Assembly (NCBI GenBank): GCA_945897785.1
Contig: CAMDGD010000001.1
Span: forward strand, 42,033 to 106,032
Origin: Paludibacter jiangxiensis
GTDB taxonomy: Bacteria; Bacteroidota; Bacteroidia; Bacteroidales; Paludibacteraceae
Length of the DNA: 64,000 nucleotides
Direction: 5' to 3'
Shown here: one piece after another, positions 26,493 through 36,136 of the stretch
Numbering within the stretch: the stretch's first letter is position 1
Layout: each line of letters begins with the position of its first letter
Made by a program: the position numbers and the translations under genes
The notes under the pieces: generated by a model
What the model saw: the letters and a program-made list of their open reading frames with translations, nothing else
Database searches by the model: none
What the model was told of the DNA's origin: nothing

Positions 26493-26591
26493 AAATAATA
26501 ATTTGGACTGCAAATATAACAAAAGAAAAAGCCATTTCAAATCGCACAAAACGGACTTGAAATGGCAAAAATCAGCCTAGAAAAAAAAATC

Positions 26592-26777
26592 CTAAGCAAG
26601 CTGCTCGTCGATAATTTGCTGAATATCATCCTGACACTGACCACATACAGTACCAGCCGTAGTCTCTTCGCCAACTTGATCGACAGTTGTAAGGCCTTTT
26701 TCGTTGATTGCTTTAACAATCTCACTTTTATATACCTCGTTACAAGTACAAATCATTATATCTTGTGCTTTTTCCAT
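26592..26777 (-). CDS. BFD-like [2Fe-2S]-binding protein
   Basis: A 61-residue protein of the bacterioferritin-associated-ferredoxin fold. The four cluster cysteines are in the standard C-x-C...C-x2-C spacing: ICTCNEVYK (residues 9-17) and GTVCGQCQDD (about 43-52). It probably passes electrons. It lies 12 bp after the hcp gene on the same strand, so it is likely an electron-transfer partner in the Hcp operon; that partnership is an inference from position. Confidence 0.88.
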   Translation of the reverse strand: MEKAQDIMICTCNEVYKSEIVKAINEKGLTTVDQVGEETTAGTVCGQCQDDIQQIIDEQLA

Positions 26778-26789
26778 AACAATAGTATT

Positions 26790-28430
26790 TTATGTATTTA
26801 ATCCAAATGCTTTCATATCATCAGCAACAGTGCTAATAGGTTGAACAGCAAATCTTTTTTGTATCAACTTTAACACATTGCTCGACATAAATGCCGGTAA
26901 AGTTGGACCAATGTGCGTATTCTTCACTCCTAAATATAACAAAGATAAATGAACAATTATCGCTTTTTGTTCGTACCAAGCAATATTAAATACTATAGGT
27001 AATTTATTTATATCATCTAAATTCAATATTTCCTTTAGCTTTAATGCCACTAAAGCCCATGAGTATGAGTCGTTACACTGACCTGCATCCAATACACGAG
27101 GAATACCATCGATATCGCCTAAGTTCAATTTATTGTACCTGTATTTTGCACAACCGGAAGTAAGAATAACTGTATCGTTGGGTAATTGCGCTGCAAAATC
27201 GGTATAGTATTCGCGCGATTTTTGCCGAGCATCGCAACCAGACATTACCACCATCTTTTTTATCGCTCCTGAATTTACTGCTGCTAAAATTTTATCGGCC
27301 AATGCCAATACCTGATTGTGTGCAAACCCAATAGTTATTTCGCCCTGTTCGATGGCGGTTGGTGGCGGACAAGTTTTTGCTAAAGCAGTCACTTCAGAGA
27401 AATCCTTTTGTCCGTTAGGCAAAAAATCAGTTATCTTTTTCCACTCCGGCATAGCTGTGGCACCCGTAGTAAAAACCCTATCGTTGTAAGTAGTTGATTT
27501 TTTAGGAGGCACTAAACAATTGGTTGTAAAGAGAATTGGTCCGTTAAACGATTCAAATTCTTCCAATTGCTGATGCCAGGCATTGCCGTAATTTCCAACC
27601 AAATGCTTGTATTTCTTTAAATTAGGATATGCATGAGAAGGCAACATTTCCGAATGCGTGTACACATCTACACCTGTACCCTCAGTTTGTTGAAGAAGCT
27701 GATCCAACTCTTTTAGATCGTGACCGCTAATGAGTATCCCCGGATTTTTGCCTACGCCAATATTTACTTTAGAAATTTCAGGATTACCAAACGAACTAGT
27801 ATTTGCTTTATCCAATAAAGCCATTACTTTGACACCAAACTCTCCGGTGCGAGTTACCCAATCCAACATAGTATTGATATTGCTTGGTTTAGTAATCATA
27901 ACCAATGACTCTTCGACAAAAGTAAAAATTTCTTTATCTTCAAACCCTAGATTATACGCATGTTCTGCATAAGCAGCTAATCCTTTAACTCCAAAAAGCA
28001 CATACTGTTTTAACGAGCGAATATCCTCATCAGCATCATAGCTAAGCACTCCTACCGAACTTGCTTTATCAAAAAATGCATCAGTAGAAGACGAATGCCA
28101 TACCAATGAATCGTGAACAATTGCAAGTTTCAGCTTACCAACTAAATTATCACGGCGGGTATTATTTTTCTTGATAGCATCAAAAATTGAAGCATCGTCA
28201 AAATTTGCATTGGTAATGGTTGTAAATAACGAATGGATAATTTGCTTACTCTCTATATTGGTATCCAATCCATATTTTTTAGCTTCTAAAACAGCATAAG
28301 ATAAGCCTATAGCAGAATAAACTAACAAATCTTGAAGATTGGAAACAGGCTCTTTTTTTCCGCAAACTCCAGTTACGGTACAAGCCACATTTTTTGCAGC
28401 TTCTTGACATTGATTACAAAACATACTCAT
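26790..28430 (-). CDS. hcp: Hydroxylamine reductase / hybrid cluster protein, class I
   Basis: Hcp detoxifies nitric oxide or hydroxylamine in anaerobes. The 546-residue protein has the N-terminal cluster motif C5-x2-C8-x8-C17-x5-C23 ([20 protein letters not shown]), the spacing of strictly anaerobic class I proteins rather than the E. coli type. The hybrid-cluster ligand regions are visible: [46 protein letters not shown] and [12 protein letters not shown]. It follows the cupin gene by 17 bp within a five-gene stress cluster. Confidence 0.96.
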   Translation of the reverse strand: MSMFCNQCQEAAKNVACTVTGVCGKKEPVSNLQDLLVYSAIGLSYAVLEAKKYGLDTNIESKQIIHSLFTTITNANFDDASIFDAIKKNNTRRDNLVGKLKLAIVHDSLVWHSSSTDAFFDKASSVGVLSYDADEDIRSLKQYVLFGVKGLAAYAEHAYNLGFEDKEIFTFVEESLVMITKPSNINTMLDWVTRTGEFGVKVMALLDKANTSSFGNPEISKVNIGVGKNPGILISGHDLKELDQLLQQTEGTGVDVYTHSEMLPSHAYPNLKKYKHLVGNYGNAWHQQLEEFESFNGPILFTTNCLVPPKKSTTYNDRVFTTGATAMPEWKKITDFLPNGQKDFSEVTALAKTCPPPTAIEQGEITIGFAHNQVLALADKILAAVNSGAIKKMVVMSGCDARQKSREYYTDFAAQLPNDTVILTSGCAKYRYNKLNLGDIDGIPRVLDAGQCNDSYSWALVALKLKEILNLDDINKLPIVFNIAWYEQKAIIVHLSLLYLGVKNTHIGPTLPAFMSSNVLKLIQKRFAVQPISTVADDMKAFGLNT

Positions 28431-28447
28431 TTTTCAATCTTTTTTAA

Positions 28448-28789
28448 TTATTTATCTTTAATCATAGTTAACAACATCTTAAATTGTTTTACGGCTTTTA
28501 ATGCATGAGGTATACCAGCAGGCATAATTATACTCTCGCCCGTTTCTAACACATAAGGCTCCCCTCCGATTAAAATTTCCACTTGACCGTGGAGCACCTG
28601 AACCAGTGCATCAAAAGGAGCAGTATGTTCACTTAACCCTTCGCCTTTATCAAAGGCAAAAAGAGTTACATTACCCGAATCTTTTTTAATTAGTTGCTTG
28701 CTCACCACCGACCCAGGAGCATAAGCAATAAGTTCGCTGAAATTTTGTTTCTCCACCATCGGTTTTTGTTTGTTATATGTGAATTCCAT
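28448..28789 (-). CDS. Small cupin-domain protein
   Basis: A 113-residue single cupin barrel: FAFDKGEGLSEHTAPFDALV supplies the first metal motif with one His, and VLETGESIIMPAGIPHALKA the second with a His; the pattern is like that of many Bacteroidota cupins near anaerobic stress genes. The function is unknown; a metal-binding sensor or small-molecule role is possible. It lies between the ferredoxin protein and hcp, same strand. Confidence 0.82.
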   Translation of the reverse strand: MEFTYNKQKPMVEKQNFSELIAYAPGSVVSKQLIKKDSGNVTLFAFDKGEGLSEHTAPFDALVQVLHGQVEILIGGEPYVLETGESIIMPAGIPHALKAVKQFKMLLTMIKDK

Positions 28790-28871
28790 TCTAATTTATT
28801 TTATTTCTGTTTACATTCAATCAGACTAACTATACATTAAGTAAATGGAAACTAGTTTAGATGTACATTTC

Positions 28872-29765
28872 TTACACCCATCTTTCTTCCAACACTTTTC
28901 CTTCAACAGAGACAATCGCTAATTTAACCGGAACCTTATTGGATGCTTCAGCGACACCTTGTTGTACCACTTGTAGTAATCCACCACAACAAGGCACTTG
29001 CATAATAACTACGGTAATAGTATTTACATGCGCATTATTAACCAAGGCAGTAATTTTATCTTTGTAAATATCCATACCAGCATCAAGCTTTGGACAGGCA
29101 ATAACTACACTTTTCCCTTTAAGAAATCTGGCATGAAAGTCGCCCATTGCAAAAGCAACACAATCGGCAGCAACGACCACATCTGCCTGTTGAAAATAGG
29201 CAGCTGAAGGGTTAACTAAATGCAGCTGAACCGGCCATTGCCGAAGCTCTGAAGGTGCCGCTACAACACTTGCAGACGCCATAGAGTCTTCTGGACGAAC
29301 AATTGTTCTAGCTTGAGAACCAGGGCAACCTCCACCCCCTCCAGCAGCATGTGCCATCTGAGTAGGTTGAAACACTTTCGGAGCACCATGCACCTCATTT
29401 ACAACCTCTTGAAAATTAAAAGGCAAGTCTTTCGCTTGTTTTAAATAACGTACACCCTCTTTCAAATAATCAACTTCATTGTGTTCTTTTAAATGCTTAA
29501 GATGAGCGATAACAGTATTTTTTCCTTTTGGAATCATGAGTTCCATCACTTTTGTTTCATTATATGGTTCTGCTTCACGCAACTCAATCTCAATAGCACC
29601 CTGTGGACAATAGCCAATACAAGCACCTAAACCATCGCACATTAAATCACTTATTAACACCGCTTTTCCATCTACAATTTGCAAGGCTCCCTCATGACAG
29701 TTAGGCACACAATCACCACAACCATTACACAAATCCTCGTCAATTTTTACCATTTCTCTTTTCAT
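28872..29765 (-). CDS. Double [4Fe-4S] ferredoxin-domain protein
   Basis: A 297-residue protein with an N-terminal dicluster domain: CNGCGDCVPNCHEGAL (about 13-28) and CDGLGACIGYCPQGAI (about 43-58). The rest has a Cys-containing Gly-rich segment (AAGGGGGCPGSQA, about 140-152) and a Rossmann-like C-terminal half with VVVAADCVAFAMGDFHARFL and VPCCGGLLQVV. It is probably an electron carrier or reductase feeding Hcp; the exact substrate is unknown. It begins the run of genes after the Rrf2 regulator. Confidence 0.85.
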   Translation of the reverse strand: MKREMVKIDEDLCNGCGDCVPNCHEGALQIVDGKAVLISDLMCDGLGACIGYCPQGAIEIELREAEPYNETKVMELMIPKGKNTVIAHLKHLKEHNEVDYLKEGVRYLKQAKDLPFNFQEVVNEVHGAPKVFQPTQMAHAAGGGGGCPGSQARTIVRPEDSMASASVVAAPSELRQWPVQLHLVNPSAAYFQQADVVVAADCVAFAMGDFHARFLKGKSVVIACPKLDAGMDIYKDKITALVNNAHVNTITVVIMQVPCCGGLLQVVQQGVAEASNKVPVKLAIVSVEGKVLEERWV

Positions 29766-29817
29766 ACGCCTATTTGTTTATTTAAGTACTTTAATTCTTA
29801 ATTATATATAAAAAATA

Positions 29818-29836
29818 AACTGATGCAAAATCAGTT
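29818..29836. promoter_or_regulatory. Candidate operator between Rrf2 gene and the hcp cluster
   Basis: AACTGAT (29818-29824) and ATCAGTT (29830-29836) form a perfect 7-bp inverted repeat with a 5-bp centre. On the minus strand the centre makes TGATTTTG, one base away from a TAnnTTTG -7 box, so a bound regulator would block the promoter of the ferredoxin-cupin-hcp-BFD genes. The neighbouring Rrf2 protein is the obvious candidate. Confidence 0.5.
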
Positions 29837-29847
29837 ATTATTAATTA

Positions 29848-30246
29848 TTATAAATAACTAGCCAAGGTTCGGCTTTCTAGGTATTCGATTGCTTGCATAG
29901 TCATTTGTTGTGTTAAACTATTAAATAAGCATTTATCGAAAGCGCAAATTTCATGATCTAATGGGCAATCAGAAATTTCGATTTTACCTTCAATACATTC
30001 ATAAATCTGAAGCAAATTAATCATTTCCGGTTTCTTTTTTAGCACAAAGCCACCACTTGGTCCACGTGTAGAAGATAAATAATTCTCTTTCACCAACCGT
30101 TGTAACACTTTAGCAATATGATGCCTTGAGGAACCAGTTATATCAGAAATCGCCTGTACATTCAATCCTTCAGGCGAACGAGCAATAAGAACCATGGCAT
30201 GCAACCCTATAGTTGAGGCTTCTGATAAAGAAATAATTTTTGCCAT
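29848..30246 (-). CDS. Rrf2-family iron-sulfur regulator (NsrR/IscR-like)
   Basis: A 132-residue winged helix-turn-helix protein. The N-terminal domain contains the family recognition helix (GSSRHHIAKVLQRLVKENYL, about 38-57) and wing RGPSGGFVL. The C-terminal half has three candidate cluster cysteines at 94, 101 and 106 (SDCPLDHEICAFDKC). Location upstream of hcp, and three Cys, suggest a nitric-oxide sensor like NsrR. The spacing C-x6-C-x4-C is not identical to Streptomyces NsrR as I recall it. It begins the stress cluster; the operator candidate lies in the 82-bp gap to the next gene. Confidence 0.88.
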   Translation of the reverse strand: MAKIISLSEASTIGLHAMVLIARSPEGLNVQAISDITGSSRHHIAKVLQRLVKENYLSSTRGPSGGFVLKKKPEMINLLQIYECIEGKIEISDCPLDHEICAFDKCLFNSLTQQMTMQAIEYLESRTLASYL

Positions 30247-30272
30247 CTAATTCTATTTAAGTATTCAAGTGC

Positions 30273-30304
30273 CAAAATTACCAATAAAATTTCATTTCTC
30301 CAAA
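30273..30304 (-). promoter_or_regulatory. Promoter candidate for the Rrf2 gene
   Basis: The minus strand reads TTTG (30301-30304), 20 bp, TAATTTTG (30273-30280), 27 bp before the start codon. Confidence 0.6.
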
Positions 30305-30322
30305 TAAATTAGCATAAATCAA

Positions 30323-30976
30323 CTATTTCATCCTTTGACCCTTGGTATTTATAAAGAATGTTGCACCATACCTAGTAACCCTAGCCCTACCTTTAGAAAA
30401 ATCACCAGCATCAGAATATCCATCAGTAATAACAACCTTACCCGTAGTATCAATATAACTAAACACGAGCGGGTCTCCACCTCCAACAACGGCCAAGCCT
30501 TCGGCAAAAGGATTAACATAATCGAACACAAAATCGGTTATCTTTTTACCAGAAACATCGATAAATGCTTTTTTACCGTTAGATTCAACAATAGCAAAAC
30601 CACTCTCAAAAACATCGGCGGCATCAAATTGCAAAGGAATTACGAGCGTACCAGCCTCGTTAATATAACCCCATTTTCCACCATTCACAACGAAATCGTT
30701 AGAAAACTCATCCATCACACTCACTTTACCACCTTTATTTACCGCAGCATACCCTTCAGAAAACCTTGAAGCGAAAGCATATACACATTTGACTACCAGT
30801 TCTCCGGCAACATTTTTATATCCATACAAATTAGTTTTTGAATCTTTAAAAGGAGTTAAACTTGGCATTTTCTTAGAAAAAGCATAATTAGCCGGAGCCT
30901 TAAAAGTTTGTCCATAAACAGACAACGAAAAAGTAGCAACAAAAAAAAGAAGGAAACAAAAAGAAAAAGATTTCAT
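30323..30976 (-). CDS. Exported WG-repeat protein
   Basis: A 217-residue protein with a signal peptide (about 1-22, FCLLFFVATFSLSVYGQ) and several WG repeats, a beta-strand repeat with a Gly-x-(Ile/Val)-(Asn/Asp) core: LYGYKNVAGELVVKCVYAFA, KWGYINEAGTLVIPLQFDAA, KKAFIDVSGKKITDFVFDYV. WG proteins are common in Bacteroidota; their role is unclear, possibly binding or scaffold at the surface or periplasm. It follows no clear operon: upstream is the sdh terminator. Two other WG genes are at 45455-46989. Confidence 0.85.
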   Translation of the reverse strand: MKSFSFCFLLFFVATFSLSVYGQTFKAPANYAFSKKMPSLTPFKDSKTNLYGYKNVAGELVVKCVYAFASRFSEGYAAVNKGGKVSVMDEFSNDFVVNGGKWGYINEAGTLVIPLQFDAADVFESGFAIVESNGKKAFIDVSGKKITDFVFDYVNPFAEGLAVVGGGDPLVFSYIDTTGKVVITDGYSDAGDFSKGRARVTRYGATFFINTKGQRMK

Positions 30977-31126
30977 CCGAATAGAATTTAAGTAAGGTTA
31001 GAAGAAGACCACATGAAAAAATTAATATTCACGAGTGTTTGTCGTGATTAATAGAGATGTGAGCTTCATAATAAAAGAATAATAATTATTTTAAAGCATA
31101 AAGAAACCAAAACTATAGGAAAAAAC

Positions 31127-31160
31127 AAAGATACCACATAAAATTTATGTGGTATCTTTT
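31127..31160 (-). terminator. Terminator of the sdhCAB operon
   Basis: AAAGATACCACATAAA (31127-31142) and TTTATGTGGTATCTTT (31144-31159) are a perfect 16-bp inverted repeat with a very short centre. It is 45 bp past the sdhB stop and the minus strand continues GTTTTTTCC. Confidence 0.8.
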
Positions 31161-31205
31161 AAAAAAAAACGCTAACTATTTAGGTAGGCAGTCTAAATTC
31201 AAGTT

Positions 31206-31961
31206 TTAGTCTTTAAACTTCGCACATAAAAACTCTCTATTTAAACGAGCAATATGAGCAATTGAAATACTTTTAGGACATTCAGCCTCACAAGCTCCGG
31301 TATTGGTACAATTACCAAAACCAAGTTCATCCATTTTAGCCACCATAGCTTTAGCTCTAGTAGCTGCCTCAACTTTTCCTTGAGGAAGCAAGGCTAACTG
31401 ACTAACCTTTGCCGCAACAAAAAGCATAGCCGAGCCATTTTTACAAGCGGCAGCACAAGCCCCACAGCCGATACATGATGCAGCATCCATAGCCTCATCA
31501 GCAATAGGTTTACCAATAGGAATTGCATTAGCATCTGGTATTCCACCTGTATTAACAGATACATATCCACCAGCCTGTATAATTTCATCGTACGCCTTTC
31601 TGTTTACCATCAAATCCTTAATTACAGGAAATGCATTTGAACGCCATGGTTCTACAGTAACAGTTTCTCCATCTTTAAACTTACGCATATGCAATTGGCA
31701 GGTGGTAATATCATCGTCTGGTCCGTGCGGATGACCATTAATATACAACGAACACATACCACAAATACCTTCGCGACAGTCGTGATCAAAAGCGATAGGC
31801 TCTTGACGCTCAGATATAAGCTTTTCATTCAAAATATCCAGCATTTCTAAAAAAGAACTATCAGTAGATACGCCATCAAGTTTATACGATACGAAGGCAC
31901 CTTTAGCTTTGGCATTTTTCTGACGCCAAACTTTTACAGTAATATTGATTGATTTTTCCAT
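31206..31961 (-). CDS. sdhB: Succinate dehydrogenase/fumarate reductase iron-sulfur subunit
   Basis: Carries electrons between the flavin and quinone sites. The 251-residue protein has a [2Fe-2S] site ([15 protein letters not shown], about 61-75, and a later TTCQLHM), a [4Fe-4S] motif [14 protein letters not shown] (about 162-175) and a further cysteine group [14 protein letters not shown] that with the previous ones makes the [4Fe-4S] and [3Fe-4S] clusters. Product is 97 bp downstream of sdhA. In Bacteroidota the enzyme often works as fumarate reductase in anaerobic respiration; direction cannot be read from the sequence. Confidence 0.95.
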   Translation of the reverse strand: MEKSINITVKVWRQKNAKAKGAFVSYKLDGVSTDSSFLEMLDILNEKLISERQEPIAFDHDCREGICGMCSLYINGHPHGPDDDITTCQLHMRKFKDGETVTVEPWRSNAFPVIKDLMVNRKAYDEIIQAGGYVSVNTGGIPDANAIPIGKPIADEAMDAASCIGCGACAAACKNGSAMLFVAAKVSQLALLPQGKVEAATRAKAMVAKMDELGFGNCTNTGACEAECPKSISIAHIARLNREFLCAKFKD

Positions 31962-32058
31962 TTTTATTAATCAAAGAGTAAACGAACAAAAAAAAATTGT
32001 TAACAATTACCCAGGTTATTATTAATACTAATCCTCTATTTGGTTCAATGAATTAAAA

Positions 32059-34008
32059 TTACGATTTATAGTTGCGTTGTTGACGCTGAACAAACTCATA
32101 ATCGAGCATCTCTTTAACTAACTCCGGAGCCTTACCCTCAGCAACAAATTTCCAGCAAGAAGCATACGAATATTTATCATCATGACGCAATGCTTCACCC
32201 TCTTCCGTTTGATATTCTTCTCTAAAGTGTCCGCCACAAGATTCTTCTCTATCAAGGGAATCGCGCGCCATCAACTCACCTATTTCAATAAAATCAGCAA
32301 CACGAATGGCCTTTTCAAGTTCTACATTCATAGCGTTTTCTTCGCCTGGAATAAATACATTTGACCAAAACTCATTACGAATTTCTTGAATACGAGCCAA
32401 TGCCTTTTCGAGGCTATCTTTGGTACGGCCCATACCTACATTATCCCACATTACCAAGCCTAATTCTTTATGCAAAGAATCAACAGAACGATTTCCTTGA
32501 ATAGCCAATAACCGTTTAATCTTATCATTAATAGCATTTTCTGCTTCTACAAATTCTGGAGCATCTGTGCTTATGCGAGGCACACGAATTTGATCTGCTA
32601 AATAATTCTGAATCGTATAAGGTAGCACAAAATATCCGTCGGCTAAACCTTGCATTAAAGCTGATGCACCTAAGCGGTTTGCCCCATGATCAGAAAAATT
32701 GGCCTCTCCAATAGCAAACAATCCGGGAATAGAAGTCTGCAATTCATAATCGACCCAAATGCCGCCCATAGTATAATGTATTGCAGGGTAAATCATCATT
32801 GGTGTTTCGTAGGGATTATCATCAACAATTTTTTCGTACATCTGAAATAAGTTACCATAGCGCTCGGCAACAACGGATTTACCTAAGCGTTCGATAGAAG
32901 AAGAGAAATCAAGATACACAGCCAACCCTGTTGCTCCAACACCAAAACCGGCATCGCATCGTTCTTTTGCTGCACGGGAGGCGACATCACGAGGCACTAA
33001 GTTTCCAAAAGCAGGATAACGACGCTCCAAGTAATAATCACGATCATCTTCAGCAAGCTGTGTTGGTTTTAGTTTCCCTGCACGAATAGCTTCAGCATCT
33101 TGTTTTTTCTTTGGCACCCATATACGACCGTCGTTACGAAGAGATTCTGACATCAAGGTTAATTTTGATTGAAATTCGCCATGAACTGGAATACAAGTAG
33201 GATGAATTTGGGCAAAACAAGGATTCGCAAAATAAGCGCCTTTTTTATAGGCTTGAATAGCTACAGAACCATTTGAACCCATAGCATTTGTTGATAAGAA
33301 AAAGGCATTACCATAACCTCCGGTAGCAATTACTACAGCATGGGCAAAAAATCGTTCAATAGCACCGGTAACCAAATTACGAGCAATAATACCACGCGCT
33401 TTGCCTTCGATAATTACTACATCCAACATTTCGTAGCGGCTATACATTTTAACAGTACCCTTAGCAATTTGACGGCTTAACGCTGAATAAGCTCCAAGTA
33501 AAAGCTGCTGACCGGTTTGTCCTTTGGCATAAAAAGTACGGGATACTTGCGCCCCACCAAACGAACGATTATCTAACAAACCGCCGTATTCTCGAGCAAA
33601 AGGTACCCCTTGAGCTACACATTGGTCAATAATTGAATTCGACACTTCGGCCAAACGATATACATTTGCTTCGCGGGCACGATAATCACCCCCTTTTAGT
33701 GTATCATAAAACAAACGGTAAACAGAGTCACCATCATTAGGGTAATTTTTAGCTGCATTAATACCTCCCTGCGCTGCAATTGAGTGAGCACGGCGAGGCG
33801 AATCCTGAATACAGAAGTTAAGAACATTAAAGCCTAGTTCTCCTAACGAAGCTGCAGCTGAAGCACCAGCCAAACCTGTACCAACAACGATAATATCTAA
33901 ACGACGTTTATTTGCCGGATTCACTAATTTTTGATGTGCTTTATAGTTACTCCATTTTTCGGACAACGGTCCTTGTGGAATTTTTGCGTCAATAGTTGTT
34001 TTAGCCAT
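32059..34008 (-). CDS. sdhA: Succinate dehydrogenase/fumarate reductase flavoprotein subunit
   Basis: Binds FAD covalently and interconverts succinate and fumarate. The 649 residues show the FAD-binding [18 protein letters not shown] (about 43-60), the His-containing block [18 protein letters not shown] that includes the flavin-linking His, [10 protein letters not shown], the catalytic Arg region [16 protein letters not shown], and [12 protein letters not shown]. Length is typical of Bacteroidota enzymes. It lies between sdhC (39-bp gap) and sdhB. Confidence 0.96.
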   Translation of the reverse strand: MAKTTIDAKIPQGPLSEKWSNYKAHQKLVNPANKRRLDIIVVGTGLAGASAAASLGELGFNVLNFCIQDSPRRAHSIAAQGGINAAKNYPNDGDSVYRLFYDTLKGGDYRAREANVYRLAEVSNSIIDQCVAQGVPFAREYGGLLDNRSFGGAQVSRTFYAKGQTGQQLLLGAYSALSRQIAKGTVKMYSRYEMLDVVIIEGKARGIIARNLVTGAIERFFAHAVVIATGGYGNAFFLSTNAMGSNGSVAIQAYKKGAYFANPCFAQIHPTCIPVHGEFQSKLTLMSESLRNDGRIWVPKKKQDAEAIRAGKLKPTQLAEDDRDYYLERRYPAFGNLVPRDVASRAAKERCDAGFGVGATGLAVYLDFSSSIERLGKSVVAERYGNLFQMYEKIVDDNPYETPMMIYPAIHYTMGGIWVDYELQTSIPGLFAIGEANFSDHGANRLGASALMQGLADGYFVLPYTIQNYLADQIRVPRISTDAPEFVEAENAINDKIKRLLAIQGNRSVDSLHKELGLVMWDNVGMGRTKDSLEKALARIQEIRNEFWSNVFIPGEENAMNVELEKAIRVADFIEIGELMARDSLDREESCGGHFREEYQTEEGEALRHDDKYSYASCWKFVAEGKAPELVKEMLDYEFVQRQQRNYKS

Positions 34009-34047
34009 ATCTAGTTTTTTATTTATATCGATGAAACAAAAAGCAGT

Positions 34048-34731
34048 TTAGTTTAAATGACAACATCTGTCAAACCCAAACAAGAAAAATGCTGTAATTA
34101 TTGTAAAACCAACAGCAATAATAGTTGCGAATACAGTTCCAATAAACTTTAAGCGAGGATACCAAACACTATTATTCAACCCCACAGATTGCAAGGCACT
34201 CCAGAAACCGTGTGTTAAGTGAAACCACAAGGCCCAGTACCAAACGATATAAAGAACACCAATTAACGGATTCCGAAAAGTTATGGCCACTAATTCATAC
34301 GCTTCGGATGCAAGAACAGCATCACTACCGGTTAAATGTTTCAATTGCATTTCTGCCCAAAAGTGAGACAAATGCAAGCCCAAAACACCTAATACAATCA
34401 GACCCAAAACCAGCATATTTTTGGAAGCCCAAGTCGTAGTTTCTGATTTCTTTCCTGATGCATACGCCACATTACCCCTAGCCTTAACATTTTGGTACGA
34501 AAGCCAAAAAGCATAGATAATATGCACAACAAAACCTGCAGCCAATACAGGTACCATGATCACAATAAAGGGTTGTTCCATAAATTCACAACCAGCCTGA
34601 AAAGCCTCCGGACCGATTAATAGCAAGGAGTTGATAAGCAGATGCACCAACAAAAACACAATCAAGAACAAACCGGACAAACTCATGATAAGTTTTCTTC
34701 CAATAGAAGAATTAAAAATAAATAGATTCAT
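34048..34731 (-). CDS. sdhC: Succinate dehydrogenase/fumarate reductase cytochrome b subunit
   Basis: A 227-residue membrane anchor of the Wolinella FrdC type with five helices (about 12-37, 52-75, 100-120, 148-172, 189-214). Haem-ligand histidines are plausible at VHLLINSLLL, AAGFVVHIIYA, LGLHLSHFW and WFHLTHGFW. It takes electrons to or from menaquinol. First gene of the operon, with promoter candidate at 34782-34813. Confidence 0.92.
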   Translation of the reverse strand: MNLFIFNSSIGRKLIMSLSGLFLIVFLLVHLLINSLLLIGPEAFQAGCEFMEQPFIVIMVPVLAAGFVVHIIYAFWLSYQNVKARGNVAYASGKKSETTTWASKNMLVLGLIVLGVLGLHLSHFWAEMQLKHLTGSDAVLASEAYELVAITFRNPLIGVLYIVWYWALWFHLTHGFWSALQSVGLNNSVWYPRLKFIGTVFATIIAVGFTIITAFFLFGFDRCCHLN

Positions 34732-34781
34732 ATTAGGTATATTGATATTTAGTTTTTGACAAACAGAAATAATATAGGCAA

Positions 34782-34813
34782 CAAAATTAGATTAAAACAA
34801 AATTACTAGCAAA
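34782..34813 (-). promoter_or_regulatory. Promoter candidate for sdhCAB
   Basis: The minus strand reads TTTG (34810-34813), 20 bp, TAATTTTG (34782-34789), about 50 bp before the sdhC start. Confidence 0.62.
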
Positions 34814-34934
34814 CAATTAGAGAAATTTTTCTTTAATATTTTCCTTTAAAAAACATTAAACGGTAAAACATTGATTTGCAAAGCCTTTGAAATTTATTAA
34901 GATAATATTACTCTATTAAAACAAAAATAAAAAC

Positions 34935-34942
34935 TATATTTG
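34935..34942 (+). promoter_or_regulatory. -7 box candidate for the TonB-C-like gene
   Basis: TATATTTG, 25 bp before the start codon, fits TAnnTTTG. No well-spaced TTTG is seen upstream. Confidence 0.35.
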
Positions 34943-34967
34943 TAATCGAAATCTTTTAGCTATACTT

Positions 34968-35453
34968 ATGCGCCATTTTTCTCACTCCATATTTTTAAGC
35001 ATTCTCCTGTCACTCCTTTTACACACAACTGTACTAGGGCAAGAAGACAAACCGAAAAAAGAAAAAGGCTGTGGATGCCCGTATGACCAAGTAGAACTTG
35101 ACAATAGTTTTTTTGACGAGCCACTATTTACTGCCGAAGAAAAGCCCCACTTTTCTGGAGGTGACCCAGCACTAAAAATCTATATTGAGAGACTGATACA
35201 ACACCCGGCAAAAAATGCGACCGACAGTGCCAAATACCATGTATTCAGTCTTTTTGTAGTAGAAAAAGACGGTACAATAACCCATCCCACCATATTGCAT
35301 CCGAGCGATTCTATTTTTAACCACGAAGCACAACGATTCATTGAAACCATGCCAAAATGGATTCCAGGAAGGACAAATGGAGAAGCTGTTCGGTGTTGGC
35401 ATAGCATAAAACTATATTTTGGTTACCACACAGAAACCAATTTAACTAATTGA
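34968..35453 (+). CDS. Exported protein with TonB C-terminal-like domain
   Basis: A 161-residue protein: signal peptide (about 1-24, FLSILLSLLLHTTVLGQ), a short Lys- and Cys-rich linker (KEKGCGCPYDQ), then a TonB_C-like fold (about 58-155) with PHFSGGDPALKIYIERLIQH, SLFVVEKDGTITHPTIL and AQRFIETMPKWIPGRTNGEA. Missing the usual membrane anchor plus Pro-rich spacer of TonB; as a free periplasmic protein it cannot be an ordinary energy transducer. Such stand-alone forms are frequent in Bacteroidota; role unknown. Confidence 0.75.
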   Translation: MRHFSHSIFLSILLSLLLHTTVLGQEDKPKKEKGCGCPYDQVELDNSFFDEPLFTAEEKPHFSGGDPALKIYIERLIQHPAKNATDSAKYHVFSLFVVEKDGTITHPTILHPSDSIFNHEAQRFIETMPKWIPGRTNGEAVRCWHSIKLYFGYHTETNLTN

Positions 35454-35623
35454 TATACAGATATATAAACAAACTCATCCATTTATGTTTACAAACAATG
35501 TCGTATAACACATTCAACCAACTACCCCCTATAATAAATCATTTCCCAAAAAAAAACAACAATTTATTGGTATTTAAATTATTCGTGAAGGTTTTTTTAT
35601 AACAAAAAGCACTATATTTAGAG

Positions 35624-36097
35624 ATGAAAACAATAACCATAAAAGAACAAGAACAAATTAGCGAAATAATACAGGAATGCAACATTTGTTTTGCAGCCGT
35701 TGCAGATTCTAAAGGCACACCATATGTGTTACCCATGAATTTTGGATACAAAGATGGAATTATATATTTACACTCCGCACCCGAGGGACGAGTTATCCGT
35801 ATTTTAGAAGAAAACAATCAAATTTGCATAAGTTTTTGCACAGGATCCGATATTGTTGCCCAACACCCACAAGTAGCATGCAGTTATAGAATGAAAGCAA
35901 AAAGTGTAGTTGCTAGCGGAAAAGTTACATTTATTGAAGACTTAGCAGAGAAAGAAGCCGCTTTACATATTCTTATGGCGCAATATTCGGATAAAACATT
36001 TACATATTCGACCCCTGCATTAAAGAATGTAAAGATTTGGAAGATACCAATTGAAACGGTTAGCTGTAAAGCATTTGCCGAACCACACCAAAAATAG
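35624..36097 (+). CDS. Pyridoxamine 5'-phosphate oxidase-fold flavin protein
   Basis: A 157-residue split beta-barrel protein of the kind that binds FMN (NimA/PNPOx-like). Blocks are CFAAVADSKGTPYVLPMNFGY-like sequence (residues 22-42), IIYLHSAPEGRVIRILEENN (46-65) and CSYRMKAKSVVASGKVTF (about 86-103). Substrate unknown; NimA-like members can reduce nitro compounds. It is 39 bp upstream of the PerR-like gene, and both may respond to oxidative stress. Confidence 0.78.
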   Translation: MKTITIKEQEQISEIIQECNICFAAVADSKGTPYVLPMNFGYKDGIIYLHSAPEGRVIRILEENNQICISFCTGSDIVAQHPQVACSYRMKAKSVVASGKVTFIEDLAEKEAALHILMAQYSDKTFTYSTPALKNVKIWKIPIETVSCKAFAEPHQK

Positions 36098-36136
36098 GAA
36101 GAACTGTTACACTAATTTTCATTAAACAGCACGCCT

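Noticed and set aside
26493..26549. N-terminal extension of glutamyl-tRNA synthetase from an upstream ATG
   Set aside because: It would add 19 hydrophobic residues before the conserved start; the family begins at the ATG at 26492.
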